7,295 nucleotides of DNA, from positions 1 to 7,295 of the forward strand of contig JAEZBT010000121.1 of NCBI GenBank assembly GCA_023426865.1, written 5' to 3'. Under the pieces are notes generated by a model that was not told the DNA's origin, ran no database searches, and worked only from the letters and a program-made list of their open reading frames with translations. Position numbers and translations under genes: made by a program. The stretch is from Actinomycetes bacterium (lineage in GTDB: Bacteria; Actinomycetota; Actinomycetes; Actinomycetales; Cellulomonadaceae). Positions 1-6,154 of this stretch are shown here, one piece after another. Position 1 is the stretch's first letter, and every line of letters begins with the position of its first letter.

Positions 1-164
1 CGCGCGTGCGCGTCCACCGCGAGTGCCACCGAGGCCTGGACCGCCGTCGCGACCGCCTTCAGCTCCTCGAGCGCACGCAGCAGGTCGATCCGCTCGCCGT
101 CAGCAGAGGGAATCGCGCCGGTCCGCAACCACTCGCTCACGCGAGCGACCTGGGTGACTTCCAT
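1..164 (-). CDS. DUF222 / 13E12-repeat HNH endonuclease-type protein, N-terminal fragment
   Basis: Only the first 54 codons lie in the window; the frame is open to the edge. The protein starts MEVTQVARVSEWLRTGAIPS and continues with a helical, Ala/Leu-rich stretch (LLRALEELKAVATAVQASVA). This is the usual start of the DUF222 domain found in front of a C-terminal HNH nuclease in the actinobacterial 13E12-repeat family. The HNH part would lie beyond position 1 and is not seen, so nuclease activity is inferred from the family; the cellular role of these proteins is poorly known. The ATG at 164 is chosen because a -10 hexamer ends six bases upstream, which would put transcription start on the A of ATG. 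There is no convincing Shine-Dalgarno sequence. A perfect LexA box at 177-192 indicates DNA-damage control, as reported for some 13E12 genes in Mycobacterium tuberculosis. The call rests on a short piece, but together with the operator it is fairly secure. Confidence 0.8.
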   Translation of the reverse strand, partial: MEVTQVARVSEWLRTGAIPSADGERIDLLRALEELKAVATAVQASVALAVDAHA

Positions 165-170
165 GCCCAC

Positions 171-176
171 ATTCTA
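171..176 (-). promoter_or_regulatory. -10 element of a leaderless promoter for the DUF222 gene
   Basis: The minus strand reads TAGAAT, matching the actinobacterial TANNNT -10 pattern. Six bases separate it from the A of the ATG at 164, the spacing expected if transcription starts on the start codon. No clear -35 is seen; that region is filled by the LexA box. Confidence 0.6.
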
Positions 177-192
177 TCGAACGCCTGTTCGA
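177..192 (-). promoter_or_regulatory. LexA operator (SOS box), perfect palindrome
   Basis: The minus strand reads TCGAAC-AGGC-GTTCGA, an exact match to the actinobacterial/Firmicutes-type SOS box (TCGAAC N4 GTTCGA) with both half-sites complete. It ends one base before the putative -10 hexamer (171-176) of the DUF222 gene and 13 bp upstream of its ATG. A bound LexA dimer would therefore occlude RNA polymerase. LexA control is inferred from the motif and its placement. Confidence 0.88.
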
Positions 193-217
193 ATCGCGAG
201 GAATCGGACGATAGAGA

Positions 218-360
218 TCACCCGAAGGCCACTCCAGCCAGGACCTCCCGCACCGAGCTGGTCGAGCGCCTCGAGCAGGTCGGCCGAGCCCGAGTCGCAC
301 GCGCAGCACCTGCGCCCACACGTGGGCGCGCTCGTGCACGACGACGTGGCGACCCGGCTC
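218..360 (-). pseudogene. Possible frameshifted remnant of an unrecognised gene
   Basis: Between the antiporter stop and the DUF222 promoter the minus strand has two abutting stretches with strong third-position G/C bias in different frames. From about 360 to 298 one frame reads EPGRHVVVHERAHVWAQVLR. From about 296 to 218 another reads DSGSADLLEALDQLGAGGPG and onward. Together they look like the tail of a protein broken by a shift near 297-300. I do not recognise the family. In DNA this GC-rich, chance coding-like stretches are common, so this is a weak call. Confidence 0.22.
312..329. repeat. GC-rich inverted repeat downstream of the antiporter gene
   Basis: The two 8-bp arms GCGCCCAC and GTGGGCGC are perfect complements separated by two bases, about 34 bp past the antiporter stop. 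It could form a hairpin and help end transcription, but there is no T-run on either strand. It also lies inside a stretch with coding-like base use, so it may be incidental. Confidence 0.3.
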
Positions 361-362
361 CG

Positions 363-2009
363 TCAGCCGCTCGCCGGCTCCGGCTGCGCACCGGCAGCCC
401 CGGCCTCGGGCGCGGGCAGCTCCACGGGCCGCACCTTCCGGTGCAGCACCTCCGCCGCGTGGTCAGCCAGCGCGTCGCCGGCCGAGCCGTAGAGGTGGAA
501 CACGGCGTCCGCGCCGTGCCGCTGGAGCTCGAGGACGTCGTCGTCGTAGCGGGCGACCGCGGCGACGCGGCCCGTGAACCCGGCCGCGTGCAGCCGGGCG
601 AGCGCGATGAGGTTGGCACGGTGGAACGGCATGGCGAGGACGACCACCCGGACCTTGCCCGCGCGCTGCACCCGGTTCCAGAACTCGACGTCGGTCGCGT
701 CCGCGCGCAGCACCTCGAAGCCGAGGGCGCGCAGGTCGTTCACCCGCACCTGGTCGTGCTCGACGCCGACCACCTGCAGCCCGTACTCGTCGCGGAGCTT
801 GAGGTACGTCGCCGAGCCGATGCGCCCGAGCCCGAGCACCATCGCGTCCGCCTCGCCGACGTCGACGAGACGGTCGTCCGGGTGCAGCTGCGACGTGCTG
901 TGGTGGGGCAGCAGCTTGACCATGCGCGTCGCGAGCTCGACCCCGCGGCGGTTGACGAGGGCCGCGACGACGAAGCTGATCGCCACGGCCATCGAGATCA
1001 CCACGAGCCACCGCTCGCTCAGCAGCCCCTCCGTCTCACCGACCGCCGCGACGATGATCCCGAACTCCGAGAAGTTGGCCAGCACCAGGCTGGCGAGGAA
1101 CGCCGTCCGCCGCCGCAGCCTCAGCGCCCACAGCAGGACCGCGAAGATGGCGACCTGCACCGGCAGCAGGACGAGCACCGCCAGCGCGAGCAGCACCTCG
1201 GTGAGCCCAGGCGTCCCGTGCAGCCCGATCTGCAGGAAGAAGCCGACGAGCATGAGGTCCTTGAACGTCATCAACGACCGTGAGAGCTCCGGCGCGCTGG
1301 GGTGCTTGGCGAGCAGCACCCCCATGAGGACGGCACCGAGCTGCCCGTGCAGTCCGGCCGCCTCGAAGAGCCCCCACCCGAGCGCGACAGCGACGGTCAC
1401 GCCGAACAGCGCCTGGAGCTCACCGTGCCCGATCCGGTCCCAGATCCGGTGCAGCACCCAGCCACCCGGCACGAGGAGCAGCAGCAGGGGCGCCCACGGG
1501 CTGGGGCGCTCGCCGGCGACGACGGCCATGAACCCGACGGCGACGACGTCCTGGAGCACCAGCACACCGACGGCGATGCGCCCGTACAAGGACGTGGTGT
1601 CGGAGCGGTCCTCGAGCACCTTCACCACGAACACGGTCGAGGAGAACGACAGCGCGAACCCGACGAGCGCGAGCCCGCCGACCGGCTCGTCGGCGATGAG
1701 CGGCGGCCCGACCAGGGCCAGCAGCCCGAGGAACCCCAGGGCGATGGCCGTGGACAGCACGACGTGGACGCTGGTGGTGACCCAGATCTCGCGGCGCAGC
1801 AGGGTGCGCACGTCGAACTTGAGCCCGATGGCGAACAGGAGCAGGACGACGCCGAGCTGGGCGATCGACTCCAGGCCGTCCGGCTCCGGCGCCCCGAAGG
1901 CACCGAGGGCGAAGCCGGCCGCGAGGTAGCCGACGAGCGGCGGCAACCGGAGGGCGACCGCCAGCAGACCGCCCACCACGGCGGCGGCGAGGTACAGCCC
2001 GACGGCCAC
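363..2009 (-). CDS. Kef-type CPA2 monovalent cation:proton antiporter with TrkA-N domain
   Basis: This 548-residue inner-membrane protein probably exchanges K+ or Na+ for H+ in ion and pH homeostasis. Residues 1-355 hold about 12-13 hydrophobic segments typical of the sodium/proton exchanger fold. They include the CPA2 motif SFSSTVFVVKVLED (121-134) and LQDVVAV (152-158), whose Asp154 sits where the ion-binding Asp of KefC-type carriers is expected. After a linker rich in polar residues comes a cytoplasmic Rossmann-type TrkA-N domain (about 388-510) with MVLGLGRIGSA (390-400) and an acidic VEHD (416-419) at the end of the second strand, consistent with nucleotide binding. No TrkA-C domain follows; the protein ends in a Pro/Ala/Glu-rich tail. 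The frame is open further upstream to 2231, but the GTG at 2009 is preferred: GGGGAGGAGGG lies just upstream, and the first membrane helix then begins at once, as usual in the family. Ion specificity cannot be read from sequence. The gene lies 172 bp downstream of the GH15 gene on the same strand, so co-transcription is possible but not evident. Confidence 0.93.
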   Translation of the reverse strand: MAVGLYLAAAVVGGLLAVALRLPPLVGYLAAGFALGAFGAPEPDGLESIAQLGVVLLLFAIGLKFDVRTLLRREIWVTTSVHVVLSTAIALGFLGLLALVGPPLIADEPVGGLALVGFALSFSSTVFVVKVLEDRSDTTSLYGRIAVGVLVLQDVVAVGFMAVVAGERPSPWAPLLLLLVPGGWVLHRIWDRIGHGELQALFGVTVAVALGWGLFEAAGLHGQLGAVLMGVLLAKHPSAPELSRSLMTFKDLMLVGFFLQIGLHGTPGLTEVLLALAVLVLLPVQVAIFAVLLWALRLRRRTAFLASLVLANFSEFGIIVAAVGETEGLLSERWLVVISMAVAISFVVAALVNRRGVELATRMVKLLPHHSTSQLHPDDRLVDVGEADAMVLGLGRIGSATYLKLRDEYGLQVVGVEHDQVRVNDLRALGFEVLRADATDVEFWNRVQRAGKVRVVVLAMPFHRANLIALARLHAAGFTGRVAAVARYDDDVLELQRHGADAVFHLYGSAGDALADHAAEVLHRKVRPVELPAPEAGAAGAQPEPASG

Positions 2010-2012
2010 GCG

Positions 2013-2023
2013 CCCTCCTCCCC
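2013..2023 (-). promoter_or_regulatory. Strong ribosome binding site deciding the antiporter GTG start
   Basis: The minus strand reads GGGGAGGAGGG, followed by CGC and then GTG at 2009. It supports this start over the in-frame ATG at 2078, which has only GAAAG directly against it with no spacing. Confidence 0.75.
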
Positions 2024-2181
2024 GCCAGTGAACCGATTGTTGCGCGCTGAGGACGCCGCCAGGGCCCACTGCACGCATCTTTCGCCCGGCGGGTCGGCGA
2101 GCGGGCCGGGCCCGAGCACAAGGCACGCGCCGACGCGCCGAGCTCGCCCGCGTGCTCGCCGAGGCCCTCAGCTGACCGCGC

Positions 2182-4068
2182 TCAGCGCCGGCCCGCCTGC
2201 GCGTGCGCCTCGGCGATCGCGTCGGCGGCACGGATCAGGCCCAGGTGACTGAACGCCTGCGGGAAGTTGCCGATCAGCCGCCCGGCGTCCGGGTCGTACT
2301 CCTCGCTGAGCAGGCCGAGGTCGTTCGCGCAGGCGACGAGCCGTTCCATGAGCTGCTCCGCGTCGTCGAGCCGACCGCTCATCGCGTACTGCTCGACGAG
2401 CCAGAAGGCGCAGATGAGGAAAGGGGGCTCGTCCCCCTCGAGCCCGTCCATCCCGGCCTCGGTCCGGTAGCGCAGCAGCAGGCCGTGCTCGTCCCGCAGG
2501 TCGCGCTCGATGCGGGCGACGGTGCCGAGCATCCGCGGGTCGTCGTACGCGAGGAACCCGGTGTGCGGCAGCTGCAGGAGTGACGCGTCGACCTCCGTGC
2601 TGTCGTACGTCTGCGTGAAGCTGTCGATGCCCGCGTCGAACCCGTGGGTCTCGATCTCCTCGCGCAGCCGTTCGCGGAGCTCGTGCCAGCGGTCGGCCGG
2701 CCCGTCCAGGCCGTGCTCGGTGACCGCACGGATGCCCTGGTCGAACGCAGCCCACATCATGGCCCGCCCGTGCGTGAAGTAGTGGGTGTCTCCGCGCATC
2801 TCCCAGATCCCGTGGTCCTTGCGCTCGCGGTTCTCCTCGCAGTACGCCAGGAGGCTCTTCTGCAGGCCCCATGAGTACTCGTCCTCGGCGACGCCGGCGT
2901 CGCGCAGCTGGGCCAGGGCGATCATGACCTCGCCGACGACGTCCGCCTGGTACTGGTCCGCGGCGCCGTTGCCGATGCGGACGGGGCGCGAGCCCTCGTA
3001 CCCGCCGAGGTGCGGCAGCTCCCGCTCGGTGAGCTCCCGTTCCCCACCGAGCCCGTACATGATCTTGATCGCGTGGGCGTCCCCCGCGACGGCGCGCAGC
3101 AGCCAGTCGCGCCACAGTCGCGCACCGTTCGTCAGGCCGTGCGCGATCGCCACCTCGATGGTCAGGGCCGCATCACGCAGCCACACGTAGCGGTAGTCCC
3201 AGTTGCGGCCGCCGCCGAGCTCCTCCGGCAGCGACGCCGTCGGTGCGGCGACGATCCCGCCGGTCGCCGAGTGGGTCAGGGCGCGCAGCACCAGCAGCGA
3301 GCGCAGCACCATCGGCTCGTGGTCGGTGTGCACGGTGAGCTGCGCGCTCCAATCGGTCCACATCCGCACCGCCTCGGCCAGCATGTGCTCGGGGTCGGCG
3401 GGCGTGGGCGGCTCCTCGTAGGACCGGAACCAGGTCAGGTCCCAGCACGACGTGTCCCCCTCGCCGAGCGCGAAGCGCCCGGTCAGTCTCGGGGCGCGCA
3501 CGCCCGCCTCCTCCTCGGTCGCCGACCGGTACGCGCCGGGCTGCCCGGCAGCGCTGTGGTCGACCCGGTCCTCGTCCACCCCGTCGTCGGGACGCGACCA
3601 GCGCAGCAGCGGGCCGCTCAGGCGCAGCCCGTCCGGCCCTGCGATGGACAGCAGCGTCGGCTCGCCGTTCTCGATGATGCGCACCCAGGGCGTGGCGCGC
3701 GCGTAGTCGAACCGCAGCCGCAGGTCGTGCTCCACCTCGACCGTGCCTTCCAGGCACTCGACCCGGCGGATCAGGTCGCCGCGCGTCGTGCTGGGCGCCA
3801 GGAAGTCCGTCACCCGGACCTTGCCGGTCGGCGTCCGCCACGTCGTCTCCAGCACGAACGTGTGCGGCAGGTACCGGCGTTCGACCACCTCGCCGTCGAC
3901 GGCGGACAGCTGCCACCGACCGTCGTCGGGCCCGCCCAGCAGCGCCGAGAAGACGGCTGGCGAGTCGAAGCGCGGCAGGCAGAGCCAGTCCACGCTGCCC
4001 TCCCTGGAGACCAGCGGGCCGGTCTGGAGATCGGACAGCAGGGCGTAGTCCTCGAGGGGGGTGCTCAT
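2182..4068 (-). CDS. Glycoside hydrolase family 15 protein (trehalase/glucoamylase-like)
   Basis: This is a 628-residue, apparently intact cytoplasmic enzyme with no signal peptide. GH15 enzymes are inverting hydrolases that release glucose from alpha-linked substrates; in actinobacteria this architecture includes the mycobacterial-type trehalase. Residues 5-45 (EDYALLSDLQTGPLVSREGS and onward) match the N-terminal trehalase-type beta-sandwich domain, which extends to roughly 240. The (alpha/alpha)6 catalytic barrel follows, with GGGRNWDYRYVWLRDA (285-300), GIWEMRG (420-426) and LLSEEYDP (586-593). Glu423 is the likely general acid and Glu589 or Glu590 the general base. GNFPQAFSHLGLI (600-612) is the usual end of the family. 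ATG at 4068 is preceded by GAGGG with no spacer, and a TATAAC -10 ends five bases upstream, so the mRNA may be nearly leaderless. A 17-bp inverted repeat (4084-4100) lies upstream of the -10. The GH15 family is secure; trehalose versus malto- or isomalto-oligosaccharide as substrate is not. No trehalose synthesis genes are in view. Confidence 0.93.
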   Translation of the reverse strand: MSTPLEDYALLSDLQTGPLVSREGSVDWLCLPRFDSPAVFSALLGGPDDGRWQLSAVDGEVVERRYLPHTFVLETTWRTPTGKVRVTDFLAPSTTRGDLIRRVECLEGTVEVEHDLRLRFDYARATPWVRIIENGEPTLLSIAGPDGLRLSGPLLRWSRPDDGVDEDRVDHSAAGQPGAYRSATEEEAGVRAPRLTGRFALGEGDTSCWDLTWFRSYEEPPTPADPEHMLAEAVRMWTDWSAQLTVHTDHEPMVLRSLLVLRALTHSATGGIVAAPTASLPEELGGGRNWDYRYVWLRDAALTIEVAIAHGLTNGARLWRDWLLRAVAGDAHAIKIMYGLGGERELTERELPHLGGYEGSRPVRIGNGAADQYQADVVGEVMIALAQLRDAGVAEDEYSWGLQKSLLAYCEENRERKDHGIWEMRGDTHYFTHGRAMMWAAFDQGIRAVTEHGLDGPADRWHELRERLREEIETHGFDAGIDSFTQTYDSTEVDASLLQLPHTGFLAYDDPRMLGTVARIERDLRDEHGLLLRYRTEAGMDGLEGDEPPFLICAFWLVEQYAMSGRLDDAEQLMERLVACANDLGLLSEEYDPDAGRLIGNFPQAFSHLGLIRAADAIAEAHAQAGRR

Positions 4069-4073
4069 CCCTC

Positions 4074-4079
4074 GTTATA
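4074..4079 (-). promoter_or_regulatory. Putative -10 element of the GH15 gene
   Basis: The minus strand reads TATAAC, five of six matches to TATAAT, with five bases (GAGGG) before the ATG at 4068. This implies a leaderless or very short-leader mRNA. A poor -35 match (CTGCGA, 4102-4097) sits 17 bp upstream and overlaps the inverted repeat. Confidence 0.45.
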
Positions 4080-4083
4080 CGTG

Positions 4084-4100
4084 GCGAAGACGATCTTCGC
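4084..4100. promoter_or_regulatory. Operator-like inverted repeat over the GH15 promoter
   Basis: GCGAAGA-CGA-TCTTCGC is a perfect 7-3-7 inverted repeat. It begins four bases upstream of the putative -10 (4074-4079) and covers the spacer and -35 area. Its symmetry and position suggest a binding site for a dimeric regulator of the GH15 gene. A second, outer pair of arms (GTGGCG at 4081-4086 and CGCCAC at 4110-4115) overlaps it. No regulator is encoded in the window, so the partner is unknown. Confidence 0.5.
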
Positions 4101-4206
4101 AGTGTGAGACGCCACGGCACTGGCCGCCGGCGACCAGCCGGGCTCCACCGCGCACGCTGCTCGGCGGGCCGGCGCCAGGTGGGCCGGAGCCGCAGCGGGG
4201 GGAGCG

Positions 4207-4212
4207 TAGGCT
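4207..4212 (+). promoter_or_regulatory. Possible -10 element for the DUF2200 gene
   Basis: TAGGCT fits the TANNNT -10 pattern and lies 45 bp upstream of the DUF2200 ATG in the divergent intergenic region. No recognisable -35 is present, so this is tentative. Confidence 0.3.
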
Positions 4213-4257
4213 CGCCTGACCCCACCGCCCGCGGGCGCACGACCACGGGAGCCGACG

Positions 4258-4611
4258 ATGCCAGGACGCCGCATCTTCGCGATGAGCGTCGCGAACCTCC
4301 ACCCGCTCTACGTCGCCAAGGTCGAGCGCAAGGGCCGCACCCGGGCCGAGGTCGACGAGGTCATCTGCTGGCTGACCGGCTACGACGCCGGGGGGCTCGC
4401 CCGCGCCATGGCCGACGGCGTCGACCTGGAGACGTTCTTCGCCCGCGCCCCGGCGATGAACCCGGACGCGTCGCTCATCACCGGCGTCGTGTGCGGCGTG
4501 CGGGTCGAGGAGATCGAGGACCCGCTCATGCAGAAGATCCGCTACCTCGACAAGCTGGTCGACGAGCTCGCCAAGGGCCGCCCGATGGCGAAGGTCCTGC
4601 GGGCGGGCTGA
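4258..4611 (+). CDS. DUF2200 family protein
   Basis: This is a 117-residue small soluble protein of unknown function, full length for the family. Recognisable family blocks are RIFAMSVANLHPLYVAKVE (residues 5-23), EVDEVICWLTGYD (30-42), VDLETFFARAPAMNPDASLI (55-74), and GVVCGVRVEEIEDPLMQKIR followed by YLDKLVDELAKG (about 76-107). DUF2200 proteins occur across distant bacterial phyla with little divergence, and I know of no established biochemical role. ATG at 4258 is supported by GGGAG at 4247-4251 with a six-base spacer. It is transcribed away from the GH15 gene across a 189-bp divergent intergenic region. It runs tail to tail into the VOC gene, with the two stop codons directly adjacent. 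Confidence 0.92.
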   Translation: MPGRRIFAMSVANLHPLYVAKVERKGRTRAEVDEVICWLTGYDAGGLARAMADGVDLETFFARAPAMNPDASLITGVVCGVRVEEIEDPLMQKIRYLDKLVDELAKGRPMAKVLRAG

Positions 4612-4989
4612 TCAGCCCCGCTTCGGCAGCTCCTGGACAGCCCAGGTGTTGCCGTCCGGGTCCGCGAAGTGCACGAACCGGCCCCAGTCGAGGTCCTCGA
4701 CCGGCGAGACCTCGATGCCGCGGGCGACGAGGTCGGCGCGCGCCTCGTCCGCCGACGCGACGACCACCTGGAGCGCGCGAAGCGTCCCCGGTGCCATGTC
4801 GCCGCCGATGCCCTCGCCGAACGCGATCGAGCACGCCGACCCCGGCGGGGTCACCTGCACGAACCGCAGGTCGTCGCTCACCCGCACGTCGTGGTCCACG
4901 GACCACCCCAACGTGTCGCCGTAGAAGGCGCGTGACCTGTCGGTGTCCGCGACGGGGACGAAGACGAGCTCGATGCGGTAGTCGACCAT
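4612..4989 (-). CDS. VOC superfamily protein (glyoxalase/bleomycin-resistance/dioxygenase fold)
   Basis: This 125-residue protein has two beta-alpha-beta-beta-beta halves: IELVFVPVADTDRSRAFYGD (6-25, the typical first strand and helix, then LGWSVD) and LQVVVASADEARADLVARGI (73-92). It closes with GRFVHFADPDGNTWAVQE (103-120), the standard VOC ending. Many such proteins are annotated as glyoxalase-like. The likely metal-ligand positions are incomplete by eye: a Glu sits near 7 and another at 120, but the His ligands usual in true glyoxalase I are not evident, so the reaction cannot be named. ATG at 4989 is chosen because AGGGGG (5000-4995) precedes it with a five-base spacer. The frame stays open upstream, but I regard that as background. 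The gene converges on the DUF2200 gene and diverges from the ATP-grasp gene. Confidence 0.9.
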   Translation of the reverse strand: MVDYRIELVFVPVADTDRSRAFYGDTLGWSVDHDVRVSDDLRFVQVTPPGSACSIAFGEGIGGDMAPGTLRALQVVVASADEARADLVARGIEVSPVEDLDWGRFVHFADPDGNTWAVQELPKRG

Positions 4990-5145
4990 CACGGCCCCCT
5001 GGTGGTGTGCCGCCGGAGCCGATCGGTCCCGGCACGGTTGAGCCACGAACGTACCCACCACCACCGACACCGCCAGGTAGTCCTCGTCGGCATGCCCGCC
5101 GTCGGCCTCGGAATCGTCGACGCTCTCCCGCTGGCGGCGCAGGCG

Positions 5146-5151
5146 TAGGGT
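5146..5151 (+). promoter_or_regulatory. Possible -10 element of the ATP-grasp gene
   Basis: TAGGGT fits TANNNT and ends three bases before the first GTG (5155) and nine before the next in-frame GTG (5161). If it is a true -10, transcription would start near 5158 and the second GTG would be the start, with almost no leader. The same bases (AGGG) could instead be read as a weak ribosome binding site for 5155. Confidence 0.35.
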
Positions 5152-5154
5152 CAC

Positions 5155-6096
5155 GTGCTCGTGACGCACCCCCGCTCTTCCGCCCACGGCACGGCCCCGC
5201 GCGTCGGGATCGTGGTGACCGACGGCTACCCGGTCGAGGACCCCGACCACGACACTCCCCTGCTGGTCGCCGCCCTGCGCGAACGCGGCGTCGACGCGGC
5301 GCCGGTGGTCTGGCACGACGGCGCCGTGGACTGGACGGCCTTCGACCTGCTCGTGCTGCGCAGTCCCTGGGACTACCCGGAGCGGATGGGCGAGCTGGTG
5401 GCCTGGCTGGCGCACGTCGAGCGCGTCAGCACCCTGGTCAACCCGCCGGCGCTCGTCCGCTGGAACCTCGACAAGCGCTACCTCGCCGCGCTGGCGGCCG
5501 AAGGCGTCGCCGTCGTGCCCACCGCGTACTACGACGACGCCCGTGCCGCCCGTGCCGCGCTGGCCGCCCGGGGCGACGCGCACGTCGTCGTCAAGCCCGC
5601 GGTCTCCGCGGGTGCGCGCGACACCGGCCTGTTCCGCGCCGACGACCCGGCCGCCCTCGCGCTGGCCGAGCGGATCGTCGCGGGCGGGAACGTCGCCATG
5701 GTGCAGCCCGAGATCCCCGAGCTCTCCGCGGGCCTGGAGAAGGCCCTGTACCTCGTCGACGGCGCCCTCACGCACGCCATCGCCAAGGGTGCGCTGCTCG
5801 CGCCGGGCGGGGGCCTGCGCGGCGGCGTCTACCAGGAGGATCCGCGGCCCGTCGCGACGACCGACGCCGAGGAGACCTTCGCGCGTCGGACCCTGGCGGC
5901 CGTGCAGGCGGTGACGGGCTGCGACGCCCCCCTGTACGCGCGGATCGACCTCGTCGACTCGGCCCAGCACGGCATCGTGCTGCTCGAGGCCGAGCTGTTC
6001 GAGCCGGCCCTGAACCTGCACGTCGCGCCCCACGTGACGGCCGTCGTCGCCGACGCCGTGGCGAGGCGCCTCCCGCCGACGTCCGCGCCTGGCTGA
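5155..6096 (+). CDS. ATP-grasp ligase, RimK/glutathione-synthetase-like
   Basis: Up to 313 residues. ATP-grasp ligases couple a carboxylate to an amine or thiol through an acylphosphate; the substrate here is unknown. The N-terminal pre-ATP-grasp domain has RVGIVVTDGYPVEDPDHD (16-33) and LLVLRSPWDYP (65-75). NPPALVRWNLDKRYL (96-110) carries the first ATP-binding Lys107, and HVVVKPAVSAGA (143-154) the second, Lys147. VQPEIPEL (183-190), then GLEKALYLVDGALTHAIAKG (193-212), gives the family pattern of Glu195, His207 and Lys211. YARIDLV (261-267) and LLEAELFEPALNL (276-288) supply the probable Mg2+-binding Glu and Asn residues. The full set suggests an active enzyme. The start is either GTG at 5155 or GTG at 5161; neither has a strong ribosome binding site. 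It has no partner peptide or peptidase gene beside it. The stop codon lies at the start of a 23-bp tandem duplication. Confidence 0.9.
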   Translation: MLVTHPRSSAHGTAPRVGIVVTDGYPVEDPDHDTPLLVAALRERGVDAAPVVWHDGAVDWTAFDLLVLRSPWDYPERMGELVAWLAHVERVSTLVNPPALVRWNLDKRYLAALAAEGVAVVPTAYYDDARAARAALAARGDAHVVVKPAVSAGARDTGLFRADDPAALALAERIVAGGNVAMVQPEIPELSAGLEKALYLVDGALTHAIAKGALLAPGGGLRGGVYQEDPRPVATTDAEETFARRTLAAVQAVTGCDAPLYARIDLVDSAQHGIVLLEAELFEPALNLHVAPHVTAVVADAVARRLPPTSAPG

Positions 6097-6138
6097 CGGA
6101 CGCGCGCGCCGCGCGCTGACGGACGCGTGCGCCGGGCG
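6093..6138. repeat. 23-bp tandem duplication starting at the ATP-grasp stop
   Basis: Two head-to-tail copies, 6093-6115 and 6116-6138, both begin CTGACGGACGCG and match at 21 of 23 positions. The first copy contains the TGA (6094-6096) ending the ATP-grasp gene; the second supplies another TGA at 6117-6119 in a different frame. The repeat fills most of the 58-bp gap to the convergent hydrolase gene. It is extremely GC-rich and may form hairpins that slow transcription from both sides, but no T-run is present. Confidence 0.75.
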
Positions 6139-6154
6139 CTGTGGGGGCAGCGGG

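Noticed and set aside
6..1283. Long plus-strand open frame opposite the antiporter and DUF222 genes
   Set aside because: It is the complement of well-supported minus-strand genes; its product is Arg/Asp/His-rich low complexity with no family resemblance, as expected for antisense frames in very GC-rich DNA. The same holds for the plus frames at 574-1929, 1302-2252 and 3010-4107.
2171..2186. Small hairpin GCTGA-N6-TCAGC at the GH15 stop as a terminator
   Set aside because: The stem is only five base pairs and no T-run follows; stems of this size are common by chance at this base composition.
2010..2231. Longer N-terminus for the antiporter (frame open to 2231, ATG at 2078)
   Set aside because: The extra 74 residues are Arg-rich and overlap the end of the GH15 gene; the strong ribosome binding site just before GTG 2009 fits the family start better.
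4104..6119. 671-codon plus-strand open frame across DUF2200, VOC and ATP-grasp
   Set aside because: The product is almost entirely Arg/Pro/Ala/Gly and runs out of frame through two recognisable plus-strand genes and antisense to a third.
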